64,000 nt of DNA from Donghicola mangrovi (GTDB lineage Bacteria; Pseudomonadota; Alphaproteobacteria; Rhodobacterales; Rhodobacteraceae), in NCBI RefSeq assembly GCF_013377535.1, contig NZ_JABCJE010000005.1, positions 186,001 through 250,000 on the forward strand, read 5' to 3'. Both the position numbers and the translations under genes were made by a program. This document shows, piece after piece, positions 1 to 7,761 of the stretch (position 1 is the stretch's first letter; each line of letters begins with the position of its first letter). The notes beneath the pieces were generated by a model. It had not been told where the DNA came from. It saw nothing but the letters and a program-made list of their open reading frames with translations, and did no database searches.

Positions 1-187
1 GGGCATCCTGCTGACCGCCGATCCGGCCCCTGCCGAAGCCTTCCGTCTGCCCGATCAGGCCGGCGTTGGCGTCGTCTTCGAAAAGGCCGACGGTGAGAAA
101 TGCCAGCGCTGCTGGAAAATCCTGCCGGACGTGGGTACCCACGCCCACGCAGCGACCTGCAAACGCTGCAACGCAGTCCTCGGCTAA
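1..187 (+). CDS. ileS: Isoleucyl-tRNA synthetase, C-terminal fragment
   Basis: This is the 3' end of a gene cut by the left window edge; the reading frame starts at base 2 and stops with TAA at 185-187. The 61 visible residues end in a four-cysteine zinc knuckle, CQRCW followed about 20 residues later by CKRC. That knuckle is the C-terminal zinc-binding domain of bacterial IleRS, needed for tRNA-Ile charging in the cytoplasm. The HIGH and KMSKS catalytic motifs lie outside the window. A strong hairpin follows directly, so this is the end of its transcript. The call rests on the knuckle and its position at the very C-terminus; related zinc knuckles occur in other proteins. Confidence 0.85.
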   Translation, partial: GILLTADPAPAEAFRLPDQAGVGVVFEKADGEKCQRCWKILPDVGTHAHAATCKRCNAVLG

Positions 188-193
188 AACAAA

Positions 194-219
194 AAGGGGC
201 GCCCGAAACGGCGCCCCTT
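194..219 (+). terminator. Intrinsic terminator after ileS
   Basis: A perfect 10-bp inverted repeat (AAGGGGCGCC, 194-203, pairing with 210-219) with a 6-nt loop begins 7 nt after the ileS stop. The right arm runs into a short T-containing tract. Confidence 0.75.
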
Positions 220-225
220 CTGCGT

Positions 226-251
226 CTTCTTGGGAAAAATACTCCGGGGGT
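226..251 (-). repeat. Intergenic motif, copy 1
   Basis: Read on the minus strand, this stretch has a CCCGGAGTATTT core followed by a CAAGA element. The same arrangement, CTCCGGC..GGGTATTT then CAAGATGAAG, occurs on the plus strand at 12847-12880. Both copies lie just after gene ends. The similarity was found by eye, and two copies make it a candidate dispersed intergenic element. Confidence 0.4.
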
Positions 252-254
252 GAA

Positions 255-287
255 TGGGCCGTCAGGCCCAGAGGGGGCAGCGCCCCC
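255..287. terminator. Double hairpin between convergent ileS and pcs
   Basis: Two further stems sit between the convergent genes: TGGGCC-GTCA-GGCCCA (255-270) and GGGGGC-AGC-GCCCCC (273-287). They lie 8 to 41 nt past the pcs stop on the minus strand and probably end pcs transcription. Neither is followed directly by a long T-run. Confidence 0.45.
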
Positions 288-295
288 ACACGCCC

Positions 296-994
296 CTAGA
301 CAGACTTCCGCGCCGGAATGATCTGCTGAACGATCCCGACCAGCACCAGATAGATCGAGGTCGCCCCCAGCACCCAACCGGCCCAGCTGGCGGGATGGAA
401 ATCGACCCACGCCGCCCATGCCGCCGAAATCGTCCAGACAAAAGCAATCGGCAGCGACAGCGACCGCCACCGTTTCGTCCGCACAGGGTGGATAAACCGC
501 AAGGGCAGGAACATCGCGACCGCCAGCACCACGACCAGCGTCACGATGAACTCGGGGCTGGGCTTCAGAGCGAACAGGGGCAGCACGGCCATGTTCCAGC
601 AGCCGGGGAAGCCGCGAAAACTCTTGTCCTCGGTCTTCATCCGCGTGTCCGCGAAATAGAGCGCGCTGGTAAAGGTGATGACCAGAATGGCCAGCCAGCC
701 GGTCCAACCGGGCAAGAGCCCCGACTTGAACAGCGCATAGGCCGGAATGAACACATAGGTCAGATAGTCGATGATCAGGTCCATCAGCGCCCCGTCCAAC
801 TCGGGGGCATTGGTGCTTACATCGTATTTGCGGGCCAAGGGGCCATCGACCCCGTCCACGGCAAAGGCAACGCAAAGCCACAGCACCATCAGCGACCAGT
901 TCTGGTCGACGGCAGCAAGCATGGCCAGCATCGCAATGCAGGCACCGGTGGCGGTCAGAAGATGGACTAGGAAGGCGGCGGTTCTGATTTTCAT
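296..994 (-). CDS. pcs: Phosphatidylcholine synthase
   Basis: An integral inner-membrane CDP-alcohol phosphotransferase that condenses CDP-diacylglycerol with choline to give phosphatidylcholine. The family signature is visible as DG..AR, then G...D...D spread over DGPLAR and GALMDLIIDY. The spacing is longer between the AR and the G, as in Pcs enzymes rather than PgsA or PssA. About eight hydrophobic segments span the roughly 232 residues, close to the usual Pcs length. The open frame extends to 1021, but the ATG at 994 (MKIRTAAF) gives the N-terminus expected for the family and is preferred; upstream starts at 1012 and 1021 lack a good ribosome site. It runs convergently toward ileS. Confidence 0.88.
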   Translation of the reverse strand: MKIRTAAFLVHLLTATGACIAMLAMLAAVDQNWSLMVLWLCVAFAVDGVDGPLARKYDVSTNAPELDGALMDLIIDYLTYVFIPAYALFKSGLLPGWTGWLAILVITFTSALYFADTRMKTEDKSFRGFPGCWNMAVLPLFALKPSPEFIVTLVVVLAVAMFLPLRFIHPVRTKRWRSLSLPIAFVWTISAAWAAWVDFHPASWAGWVLGATSIYLVLVGIVQQIIPARKSV

Positions 995-1032
995 TGTGCT
1001 TTCATGATGCATTGCGGCCAAGTCCGCAACTC

Positions 1033-1962
1033 TCAGCCTCGTTTGGCGCGGGGATGGGCTGCGGAATAGACCTCCATTAGTCGCGCATTGTCCACACCGG
1101 TATAAACCTGCGTCGTAGACAGCGCCGCGTGGCCCAGTAATTCCTGGATCGCCCGCAGGTCACCCCCCGCATTCAGCAGGTGGGTCGCAAAGCTGTGGCG
1201 CAAGGCATGAGGGGTCGCAGTGGCGGGCAGACCCAGTTGCAGGCGGGTCTGCTCCATCGCCTTGGAGATTAAACGGGGATTTACAGGTCCGCCGCGTGAC
1301 CCCCGGAACAGGGGGGTGTCGGGGGCCAGCTCATAGGGGCACTGGCGCAGATAGTCGTCCACGGCTTTGCGGGCGGCGGGCAGCACGGGGACGATCCGCT
1401 CCTTGCCGCCTTTGCCGATGATGCGCAGGCTCTCGGGCAGGGGGGCGTCCGCGCCAAGCAGGCCTAAGGCCTCGGATATCCGCAGCCCGCACCCATACAG
1501 CAAGGTCACGATGGCCACGTCCCGCGCGGCGATCCAGCCTTCGCGGGGCAACTCGCCCACGGTCTCGATCACCGCCTTAGCGGCCTCCTCGGACAAGGGG
1601 CGGGGCAGGGGACGCTGCACGCGCGGCGCGCGGGTGGACAGGACTGTGGTGGGGTCGAACTCTTCGCGCTGCGCGAGCCACCGGAAAAAGGTCTTCACCG
1701 CCGACAGTCGCCGCGCCAAGCTGCGCGCGCCGGTCCCGCGGGTCCGTTCGTTCGCCATCCACGACCGCATATCCGATGCGCTCAGGCGGGTCAGGGGCCC
1801 CAGCCCCTCGGCCCCGCCATGGTGGGCGGCGATGAATGCCAGAAAGCCTCCCACATCGGCGGCGTAAGCTTCGATGGTGTTGTCGGCAGCGTTTTTGATG
1901 CCCCGCTCATGCGCCAGCCAACCGGCCAGCGCATCCCGTTGGGCAGGGGAGATCAGGCTCAT
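1033..1962 (-). CDS. xerC: Tyrosine recombinase XerC
   Basis: A site-specific recombinase of 309 residues that, with XerD, resolves chromosome dimers at dif before division. It has an N-terminal SAM-like core-binding domain (about 10-100) and a C-terminal catalytic domain. The full catalytic set is visible: R161 (GLRISEA), K184 (GKGGKER), H252 and R255 (HALRH), H278 (LLGHA) and the nucleophile Y287 (QVYTG). The ATG overlaps the stop of the upstream DUF484 gene by 4 nt (ATGA), so translation is probably coupled. Lengths and motifs fit XerC or XerD equally; the DUF484 neighbour favours XerC, as in the E. coli yigA-xerC pair. Confidence 0.9.
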   Translation of the reverse strand: MSLISPAQRDALAGWLAHERGIKNAADNTIEAYAADVGGFLAFIAAHHGGAEGLGPLTRLSASDMRSWMANERTRGTGARSLARRLSAVKTFFRWLAQREEFDPTTVLSTRAPRVQRPLPRPLSEEAAKAVIETVGELPREGWIAARDVAIVTLLYGCGLRISEALGLLGADAPLPESLRIIGKGGKERIVPVLPAARKAVDDYLRQCPYELAPDTPLFRGSRGGPVNPRLISKAMEQTRLQLGLPATATPHALRHSFATHLLNAGGDLRAIQELLGHAALSTTQVYTGVDNARLMEVYSAAHPRAKRG

Positions 1963-2666
1963 GCCAGCCAGCGGCGCATGGTCCGTTCGAAAACGCCGGC
2001 AAAGAACTCCAGCAGATCGGCGCCCTGTTGCGGAGTGAACTGGTGGGGGTCTTCGGCGCCCATGACCAACATGCCGGGCAGGCGGCCGGTGCCAAAGTTC
2101 AGACGCAGGCAGGCCTCGGACCGGATGTCGGCGTATTTCTCGCCATGCACGCGGCTGTCGCCGTTCTGGATCTGGCGCAGGGTGACTTGGCGGGTCTGAC
2201 CGCCGCGCCCCATGGTCAGGTAGTCGCGCACGAACCCTTCTTCGGCCGAGGACAGCACCGAGCTAAGGCGCTTGATCGCGGGCTCTTCGGCGGTGTGGCG
2301 GGTTTCCAGGACCAGACGCAGGCAATCAACGCGCAGGATTTGCGCGACCTCGTTGCCAAGGTTGGACAGGAAATCCTCGAACGTGACGGGGTCCAGCATC
2401 GCCAGAATGGCGCGGTGCACCTGATTGGTGCCAGCAAGGTTTTCATAGGCGGCGGCGATCACGCTGCGATGGGTGTCTTCCAGACGGTCCAGACGGGTTT
2501 CCAGACGCTCCATCGCCAAGCCGCGCAGGTCCACAATGTTGCTGCCCATCGCCCGTTCGTTGGCCGAGATCAGGGCGTGCATCAGATCGCGGTCGTCCAG
2601 AATAAGGTCCGGGTCCGCAAGGATGCGATCGCGCAACGGTGTTTCGATCTTTTGAGTGCTGCTCAT
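1959..2666 (-). CDS. DUF484 family protein (YigA-like)
   Basis: A cytoplasmic protein of about 235 residues in the DUF484 family, which has a GAF-like fold and no established biochemical role. The N-terminal half is helical with a probable coiled coil (around MERLETRLDRLEDTH); the C-terminal half is the GAF-like part. It lies directly upstream of xerC with a 4-nt overlap, matching the conserved DUF484-xerC pairing also seen in gammaproteobacteria. The frame opens at a TTG (2669), but the adjacent ATG at 2666 is preferred. It is transcribed divergently from priA across a 211-bp gap. Confidence 0.8.
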   Translation of the reverse strand: MSSTQKIETPLRDRILADPDLILDDRDLMHALISANERAMGSNIVDLRGLAMERLETRLDRLEDTHRSVIAAAYENLAGTNQVHRAILAMLDPVTFEDFLSNLGNEVAQILRVDCLRLVLETRHTAEEPAIKRLSSVLSSAEEGFVRDYLTMGRGGQTRQVTLRQIQNGDSRVHGEKYADIRSEACLRLNFGTGRLPGMLVMGAEDPHQFTPQQGADLLEFFAGVFERTMRRWLA

Positions 2667-2877
2667 CAATTTTGCCCGTTTTTTTGGTTGCGGCCCTTAT
2701 AACACACGAACATTCCCTGTGCTTTGATTTATTGCAGCTATCGTAAAGCCTTGGCGATCTGTTGCGCGAATGACTCCGTTGCGGGGGTAAAGGGATGTGA
2801 AATCCGTGGCTTGGCGTCCGGCCCGTATCAGGCTAGTCCGGATGCCATACCCCCGAACCGTTTGACAGGAGCCGCCT

Positions 2878-5070
2878 TTGGACCCCGAGTTTTTCGATGC
2901 AGGCCAACCGTGCGCTGTGCTGACCACGCAGCCCTTGGACCGCGCGTTGGATTATCTGGCGCCCGAAGGGGGATGCTGGTTGGGGGCCTATGTCGAGGTG
3001 CCCTTGGGCCCGCGCCGTGTGATGGGTGTGGTCTGGGGACCGGCGGCAGGGGACTATGACCGCGCCAAGCTGCGGGCGATCCACCGTGTGCTGGACGTGC
3101 CCCCGATGCGCGAAGAGCTGCGGACGTTCATCATCAAGGCTGCCGATTATACCCTGACCCCGCTGCCCGCGATGCTGCGGCTTGCGACCCGCGCGCCGGG
3201 GCTGACCGACCCGCCCGCGACGCGCCGCATCCTGCGTCTGGGGCAAGGCGAGCCCGACCGCATGACCGACGCCCGCCAGCGGGTGCTGGAGGTGATGCAC
3301 GAATATGGCGGGCTGGCCTTTACCCAGCGCGAACTGGCAGACATGGCGGGTGTGACCACATCGGTCATCAAGGGGCTGGTCAAACAGGGCGCCCTGACCG
3401 AGGAAGACGCCCCCAAAGACCTGCCGTTCCCCCATCTGGACCCCGCCCACAAAGGCAAAGACCTGACCGAGGATCAGGCCGCCGCCGCGTCCAGTCTGGC
3501 TAAAGGTATCAATTCAGGACTTTACGGCACGACATTGCTGAAGGGCGTTACCGGCTCTGGGAAAACAGAAGTGTACCTAGAGGCCGTTGCCGCCTGTCTG
3601 CGGCAGGGCCGTCAGGCGCTGGTCCTGCTGCCCGAGATCGCTCTGACCTCGGAATTCCTGACCCGGCTCGAGGCCCGTTTCGGGGGCCGCCCCGCCGAAT
3701 GGCACAGCGGCGTGACCATGACCGATCGCCGCCGCACATGGAAGATGGTGGCCGAAGGCGGGGCCCAAGTGGTGGTCGGCGCACGGTCTGCGCTGTTCCT
3801 GCCCTTCCGCGATTTGGGCCTGATCGTGGTAGATGAAGAGCACGACACCTCTTACAAACAGGAGGACGGCGTCCTCTATAACGCGCGGGATATGGCCGTG
3901 CTTCGGGCGAGTCTTTGCTCGGCTCGGGTCGTTTTGGCCTCGGCTACCCCCAGTTTAGAGAGCTGGGCCAACGCCGAAGCGAGAAAATATGAGCGATTAA
4001 ATCTGACATCTCGTTTTGGTGCCTCTGTGATGCCCGAAATGCGTGCAATCGACATGCGCGCCGAGACTTTGGCGGCCAGCACGTGGATCTCTCCGACGTT
4101 GCGTAAGGCGGTCGAGGAACGGATGGCACTGGGTCAGCAGTCCCTATTGTTTCTAAATCGCCGTGGTTATGCGCCGGTGACGATCTGTCGGGCTTGCGGG
4201 CATCAGGTTGCCTGTCCCCATTGCGATGCGCGGATGGTCGAACACCGGTTCCTGAAGCGTCTGATGTGCCACCAATGCGGCGAAACCATCCCCATGCCAG
4301 AGGCCTGTCCCAGTTGCCACGTCGAGGGCAAGCTGGCCCCCGTTGGCCCCGGTGTCGAGCGTTTGGCCGAAGAGGCTGCGAAGGTCTTTCCCGAGGCGCG
4401 GATCGCGGTTCTGTCCTCGGACCTGTTCGGGTCGGCTAGGGCCCTGAAAGAAGAGATCAAACGGATCGCCGACGGGGCCGCCGACATCGTCATCGGAACC
4501 CAGATGGTGGCCAAGGGACACAACTTCCCGCTTCTCACTCTGGTAGGGGTAATCGACGCCGATTTGGGTCTGCAAGGGTCGGACCTGCGGGCGGCGGAAC
4601 GGACCTTCCAACTGATGCGGCAGGTGGCCGGACGCGCCGGCCGGACCGAGCTGAAGGGGCTTGCGCTGCTCCAGACCTTCCAGCCGGAACACCCGGTGCT
4701 TCGGGCGATCCTGTCGGGCGACGAAGAGGGCTTCTGGCAGGCCGAAGCCGCCGAGCGTCAGGCCGCCGGAGTGCCCCCCTATGGCCGAATGGTCGGCATC
4801 ATTGTTTCGTCAGAGGAACTAAACGACGCGTTCGATGTGGCAAACCAGCTTACACGACACAGTGAGGTGCTTCGCGAAGCAGGCGCTCAGGTCTACGGAC
4901 CGGCCCCCGCGCCCATTGCGCGAATCAGAGGAAGGCACCGAGTAAGGTTGCTAGTCAAGTCGCCTAAAGGAGTTTTTCTGCAAAAAGTAATCGCGCTCTG
5001 GGTGCGCAATGTAAGGGTCAGGAACACAACGAGGTTGACAATAGATATAGACCCGCAAAACTTTCTATAA
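2878..5070 (+). CDS. priA: Primosomal replication helicase PriA
   Basis: A 730-residue superfamily 2 DNA helicase that reloads the replisome at stalled forks. Visible motifs in order: an N-terminal 3'-DNA-binding domain, Walker A GVTGSGKT, the DEEH box (VDEEHDTSY), the eight-cysteine zinc module (CRAC, CPHC, CHQC, CPSC), GTQMVAKGHNFP and the GRAGR motif. The start is a TTG at 2878, supported by an AGGAG Shine-Dalgarno at 2867-2871 and by the protein beginning just before the conserved VLTTQPLDRALDY block. Codon use shifts in the last 60 codons toward AGG, AGA, ATA, CTA and GTA, unlike the rest of the gene. Confidence 0.95.
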   Translation: MDPEFFDAGQPCAVLTTQPLDRALDYLAPEGGCWLGAYVEVPLGPRRVMGVVWGPAAGDYDRAKLRAIHRVLDVPPMREELRTFIIKAADYTLTPLPAMLRLATRAPGLTDPPATRRILRLGQGEPDRMTDARQRVLEVMHEYGGLAFTQRELADMAGVTTSVIKGLVKQGALTEEDAPKDLPFPHLDPAHKGKDLTEDQAAAASSLAKGINSGLYGTTLLKGVTGSGKTEVYLEAVAACLRQGRQALVLLPEIALTSEFLTRLEARFGGRPAEWHSGVTMTDRRRTWKMVAEGGAQVVVGARSALFLPFRDLGLIVVDEEHDTSYKQEDGVLYNARDMAVLRASLCSARVVLASATPSLESWANAEARKYERLNLTSRFGASVMPEMRAIDMRAETLAASTWISPTLRKAVEERMALGQQSLLFLNRRGYAPVTICRACGHQVACPHCDARMVEHRFLKRLMCHQCGETIPMPEACPSCHVEGKLAPVGPGVERLAEEAAKVFPEARIAVLSSDLFGSARALKEEIKRIADGAADIVIGTQMVAKGHNFPLLTLVGVIDADLGLQGSDLRAAERTFQLMRQVAGRAGRTELKGLALLQTFQPEHPVLRAILSGDEEGFWQAEAAERQAAGVPPYGRMVGIIVSSEELNDAFDVANQLTRHSEVLREAGAQVYGPAPAPIARIRGRHRVRLLVKSPKGVFLQKVIALWVRNVRVRNTTRLTIDIDPQNFL

Positions 5071-5071
5071 C

Positions 5072-5090
5072 TGCACGCTTTCTTTGTGCA
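5072..5090. promoter_or_regulatory. Dyad upstream of the LysR gene
   Basis: TGCAC-N9-GTGCA forms an inverted repeat starting 2 nt past the priA stop and ending 45 nt before the LysR start codon. LysR-type regulators often bind dyads of about this size at their own promoters. The T-N11-A core of the classical LysR box is not present, so this is only a candidate site. Confidence 0.3.
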
Positions 5091-5135
5091 TACTGCATAG
5101 GTTAACATATTTTTGTCTAACGAGTCTGGTTTGTT

Positions 5136-6047
5136 ATGGTTACATCAAAGGTAAATTGGGACGATTTCCGGTACGTCGCGGCTCTCGCACGTCATCGTTC
5201 CATGAACGTCGCTGCGAAGCATCTCGATATCAACGTCGCGACGGTTTCCCGCCGGATCCACCGGATTTCGCAGGACGTTGGGGTCAAACTTTTTGTACAG
5301 GGCCGTGATGGCTGGCGCCTGACCCCAGAGGGTCGTGCGCTCATGGATGTGATCGAACAGTTCGAGTCCAATCTTGCCCGTTTGGGCAACAATCTGCCCC
5401 ACCTGCAGTCCGCTGCAGAGAAGGCAAGAGTTATCACTTCGGGATTCTTGGCGACCGATTATCTGACCGATCAGCTGGGTGCGTTCATGGAGCGTTACCC
5501 CGGGATCGAGCTTGAAATCCTGTGCTCTTCCATCGAGGCCAATTTCGACCGCGAGGAAGTGGACGTTGCTCTGCGGATGAACCGTCCCCTGGACGACACT
5601 CTGATGGGGCACGAAGTGGGCAAGGTGCATTTCTGTGCCGTCCAGAAGCCCGAGTCCGGCAGCCGCGACTGGATCGCCCTGAGCCGTGAACTGGACTGGA
5701 CCCCCGAGATGCAGGCCGGCTACGAACGCTTTGGTCGTCCGCCCGTCATGCGGGTCGAGGATTTCAGCCTTGCGATGGATGCAGCTGCCTCCACCGGTCT
5801 GGCCACCATCGTGCCCCGTCTGCACCTGCCGTCCCGTTCGCCGCTGGGGATCATCAACGGCGCGCACAGCGTGGCGACCCGCAGCCTGTGGGCCGTGTAC
5901 CAAGAGAAGCGCCAGCGCGATCCCATCGTTAACGCTGTGGTGGACTGGATCGCTCAGAGCGTCGCGCAGCGCCGCCTGAACGAGACCTACATCCAGCAGA
6001 ACAATCTGGATGGAAAAGGCGCGGCGGCGGGTTACTCGGCCGAGTAA
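5136..6047 (+). CDS. LysR family transcriptional regulator
   Basis: A 303-residue LysR-type regulator. The winged helix-turn-helix covers about residues 7-65 (NWDDFRYVAALARHRSMNVAA through VSRRI and LF..GR...LTPEG). The effector-binding domain starts near residue 90 and is recognisable but divergent. The target and ligand cannot be read from sequence. Its last 16 bp overlap the 3' end of the convergent yeeE gene. Its own upstream gap is short (65 bp after priA), has no clear Shine-Dalgarno, and contains a TGCAC-N9-GTGCA dyad. Confidence 0.85.
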   Translation: MVTSKVNWDDFRYVAALARHRSMNVAAKHLDINVATVSRRIHRISQDVGVKLFVQGRDGWRLTPEGRALMDVIEQFESNLARLGNNLPHLQSAAEKARVITSGFLATDYLTDQLGAFMERYPGIELEILCSSIEANFDREEVDVALRMNRPLDDTLMGHEVGKVHFCAVQKPESGSRDWIALSRELDWTPEMQAGYERFGRPPVMRVEDFSLAMDAAASTGLATIVPRLHLPSRSPLGIINGAHSVATRSLWAVYQEKRQRDPIVNAVVDWIAQSVAQRRLNETYIQQNNLDGKGAAAGYSAE

Positions 6048-7081
6048 TCGACCAGCCGGTCGGTGATAATGGCTCCGACCCACATACAGAACAGGGCAAG
6101 CCAGGCGGTTCCGACAAAGATCGAGCCGCCTGTCACCCCGGCGCCGATGGCACAGCCACCGGCCAACATCCCGCCAAAGCCCATCATGGCGGCCCCGAGC
6201 ATCGCGCGGCGCATGTTGGCTTCGTTCTCGAACCCCTGAAAGCGGAACTCTTTGGTCAGCCAACTGGCCAGAAACGCCCCGAGAAAGACACCGGGCACCA
6301 GCCCCACGTCGAATTCCAGCACCGGATCACGTTCCAGGAAAAACATCAGGGTGTGGGCCGAGGGGCCGGTAAAGGTCGCGCTTTCCACCTGCACGGGATC
6401 AAAGGCCACTTGGGCCAGCGCATAGGTCAGCACCCAGCCTACCGCCACCGCAAACCCGACGCCCGAGGCAAAGACCAGCCTTGGCCAGCCGATCGACTGG
6501 CGGCGGGACAGTTCCAGCGCGAACAGGGCAATGGCCACGCCGATCGCCAGCCCGCCCCAATCGGGCAGGCCGATTTCCGTGGCAAGGTTCATGTTCCGCC
6601 CACCGCTGGTGGTCCACAGCGCCGCCAACCGGTCCCGCAGGGGGGACAGCCAGCCGACAAGGCTCATCTGCGCGACCACGGCAAAGATCAGACCGGACAC
6701 CACCGACCGCAGGTTGCCCGCGGCGGCCAGCACCAGCAGGCGGCCAGAGCAGCCCCGCGCCAGCACCATCCCGCAGCCGAACAGCAGCCCTCCAAGGATC
6801 GCGCCCGACCAACTGCCCGGAACGGCCATCATGCGGGCGTCCTCGGCCTGCATCAGACCCAAGAGTTGCGCCCCCTGCACCCAAACCAGTGCGGTCGAGA
6901 AGGTCAGCAGCCAGACCGCCACCCGATCCCCCATCTGGAGCCGCCCGAACTCGACCGTTGCCGCCCGCAGGCAGAACCGGGATCGCTGGGCCGCGACGCC
7001 AAAAATTACGCCGGTGATCAGGCCGAACAGGGCCGCTGTGGCGGGCTCGCCTAGGGGCTCTACGATCCACAGAATGTCCAT
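6032..7081 (-). CDS. YeeE/YedE family transporter, probably for a sulfur compound
   Basis: A polytopic membrane protein of 349 residues with about nine hydrophobic segments. It has the conserved small-residue/cysteine motifs of the YeeE/YedE (sulf_transp) family: SRFCLRAA near the N-terminus, GCGMVLARGCSGRLL in the first half and the matching GGCAIGAGVTGGS in the second half, pointing to an internal duplication. Characterised members import thiosulfate, and the family cysteines are thought to take part; the substrate here is an inference. The ATG is preceded by AAGGAG at good spacing. An FNR-like box lies 57-70 bp upstream, shared with the divergent cupin gene. Confidence 0.82.
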   Translation of the reverse strand: MDILWIVEPLGEPATAALFGLITGVIFGVAAQRSRFCLRAATVEFGRLQMGDRVAVWLLTFSTALVWVQGAQLLGLMQAEDARMMAVPGSWSGAILGGLLFGCGMVLARGCSGRLLVLAAAGNLRSVVSGLIFAVVAQMSLVGWLSPLRDRLAALWTTSGGRNMNLATEIGLPDWGGLAIGVAIALFALELSRRQSIGWPRLVFASGVGFAVAVGWVLTYALAQVAFDPVQVESATFTGPSAHTLMFFLERDPVLEFDVGLVPGVFLGAFLASWLTKEFRFQGFENEANMRRAMLGAAMMGFGGMLAGGCAIGAGVTGGSIFVGTAWLALFCMWVGAIITDRLVDYSAE

Positions 7082-7137
7082 CGCGGTCTCCTTTGGGGTG
7101 GTTCCGGATGTCCTAGGGGATCGGGGGCGGGGATGCC

Positions 7138-7151
7138 TTGATTTGCATCAG
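7138..7151. promoter_or_regulatory. FNR/FnrL-like box
   Basis: TTGAT-TTGC-ATCAG matches the FNR-family consensus TTGAT-N4-ATCAA at nine of ten positions. It lies in the divergent yeeE/cupin gap, 57 bp upstream of the yeeE start and 125 bp upstream of the cupin start. It implies oxygen-responsive control of one or both directions. Confidence 0.5.
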
Positions 7152-7276
7152 AATATGAATGTGTGAATTCGACCCGCGCGCAGGTGCAAAACCGACATTT
7201 TCCGGTCGGGAAATTGCGGGACAGGGGCGGGGATTCGGGCGGACGGTAGCCGGACCCTTTTCGCCGGAGACCCTGC

Positions 7277-7723
7277 ATGGAAATCGAACCGATCCTGAGC
7301 GAGTTGTCGTTTGACAGTCTGCCCTCTGCCGCGCCCGAGGCGCTGCGCGTGGATGCCAGCACCCTGCCGCTAGAGGGGGGCGATGATCCGGCGTTCGGCA
7401 CCGTGCGCTGGAAGACGCTGTTTTCGGCGGACCGCACGGCGACCAGCGACATGGTTCTGGGGATCGCGGAATTCGATGCGGGCGGCACCCTGTTGCCCCA
7501 TCGCCACGAACCTGCCGAGTTCTACCTAGGCCTGTCGGGCAGCGGAGAGGTCACGATCAACGGCACCCTTCACCCGATTTCCGCAGGCGTGGCGCTGTTC
7601 ATCCCCGGCGACGCCGAGCATGGCGTCGTGGCCGGCCCTGAAGGGCTGAGCTTTGCCTACGGCTTTCCCCGCGCGTCCTTCGAAGAAGTGGAATACCGGT
7701 TTAGCGCACCTGCCGCTGAATGA
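7277..7723 (+). CDS. Cupin domain protein
   Basis: A small soluble protein (148 residues) with one double-stranded beta-helix cupin domain in its C-terminal two thirds. Both cupin motifs are clear: motif 1 as G..LLPHRHEPAEFYLGLSG, giving His, His and Glu metal ligands, and motif 2 as FIPGDAEHG, giving the third His. It therefore probably binds one divalent metal, but whether it is an enzyme, sensor or binding protein cannot be told. GGAGA lies at good spacing before the ATG. It is followed after 38 bp by an MFS gene in the same direction, probably one transcript. Confidence 0.8.
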   Translation: MEIEPILSELSFDSLPSAAPEALRVDASTLPLEGGDDPAFGTVRWKTLFSADRTATSDMVLGIAEFDAGGTLLPHRHEPAEFYLGLSGSGEVTINGTLHPISAGVALFIPGDAEHGVVAGPEGLSFAYGFPRASFEEVEYRFSAPAAE

Positions 7724-7761
7724 GCTTTGCCAGAGGGCTTGGGCGGGCGTAAGAAACTGGC

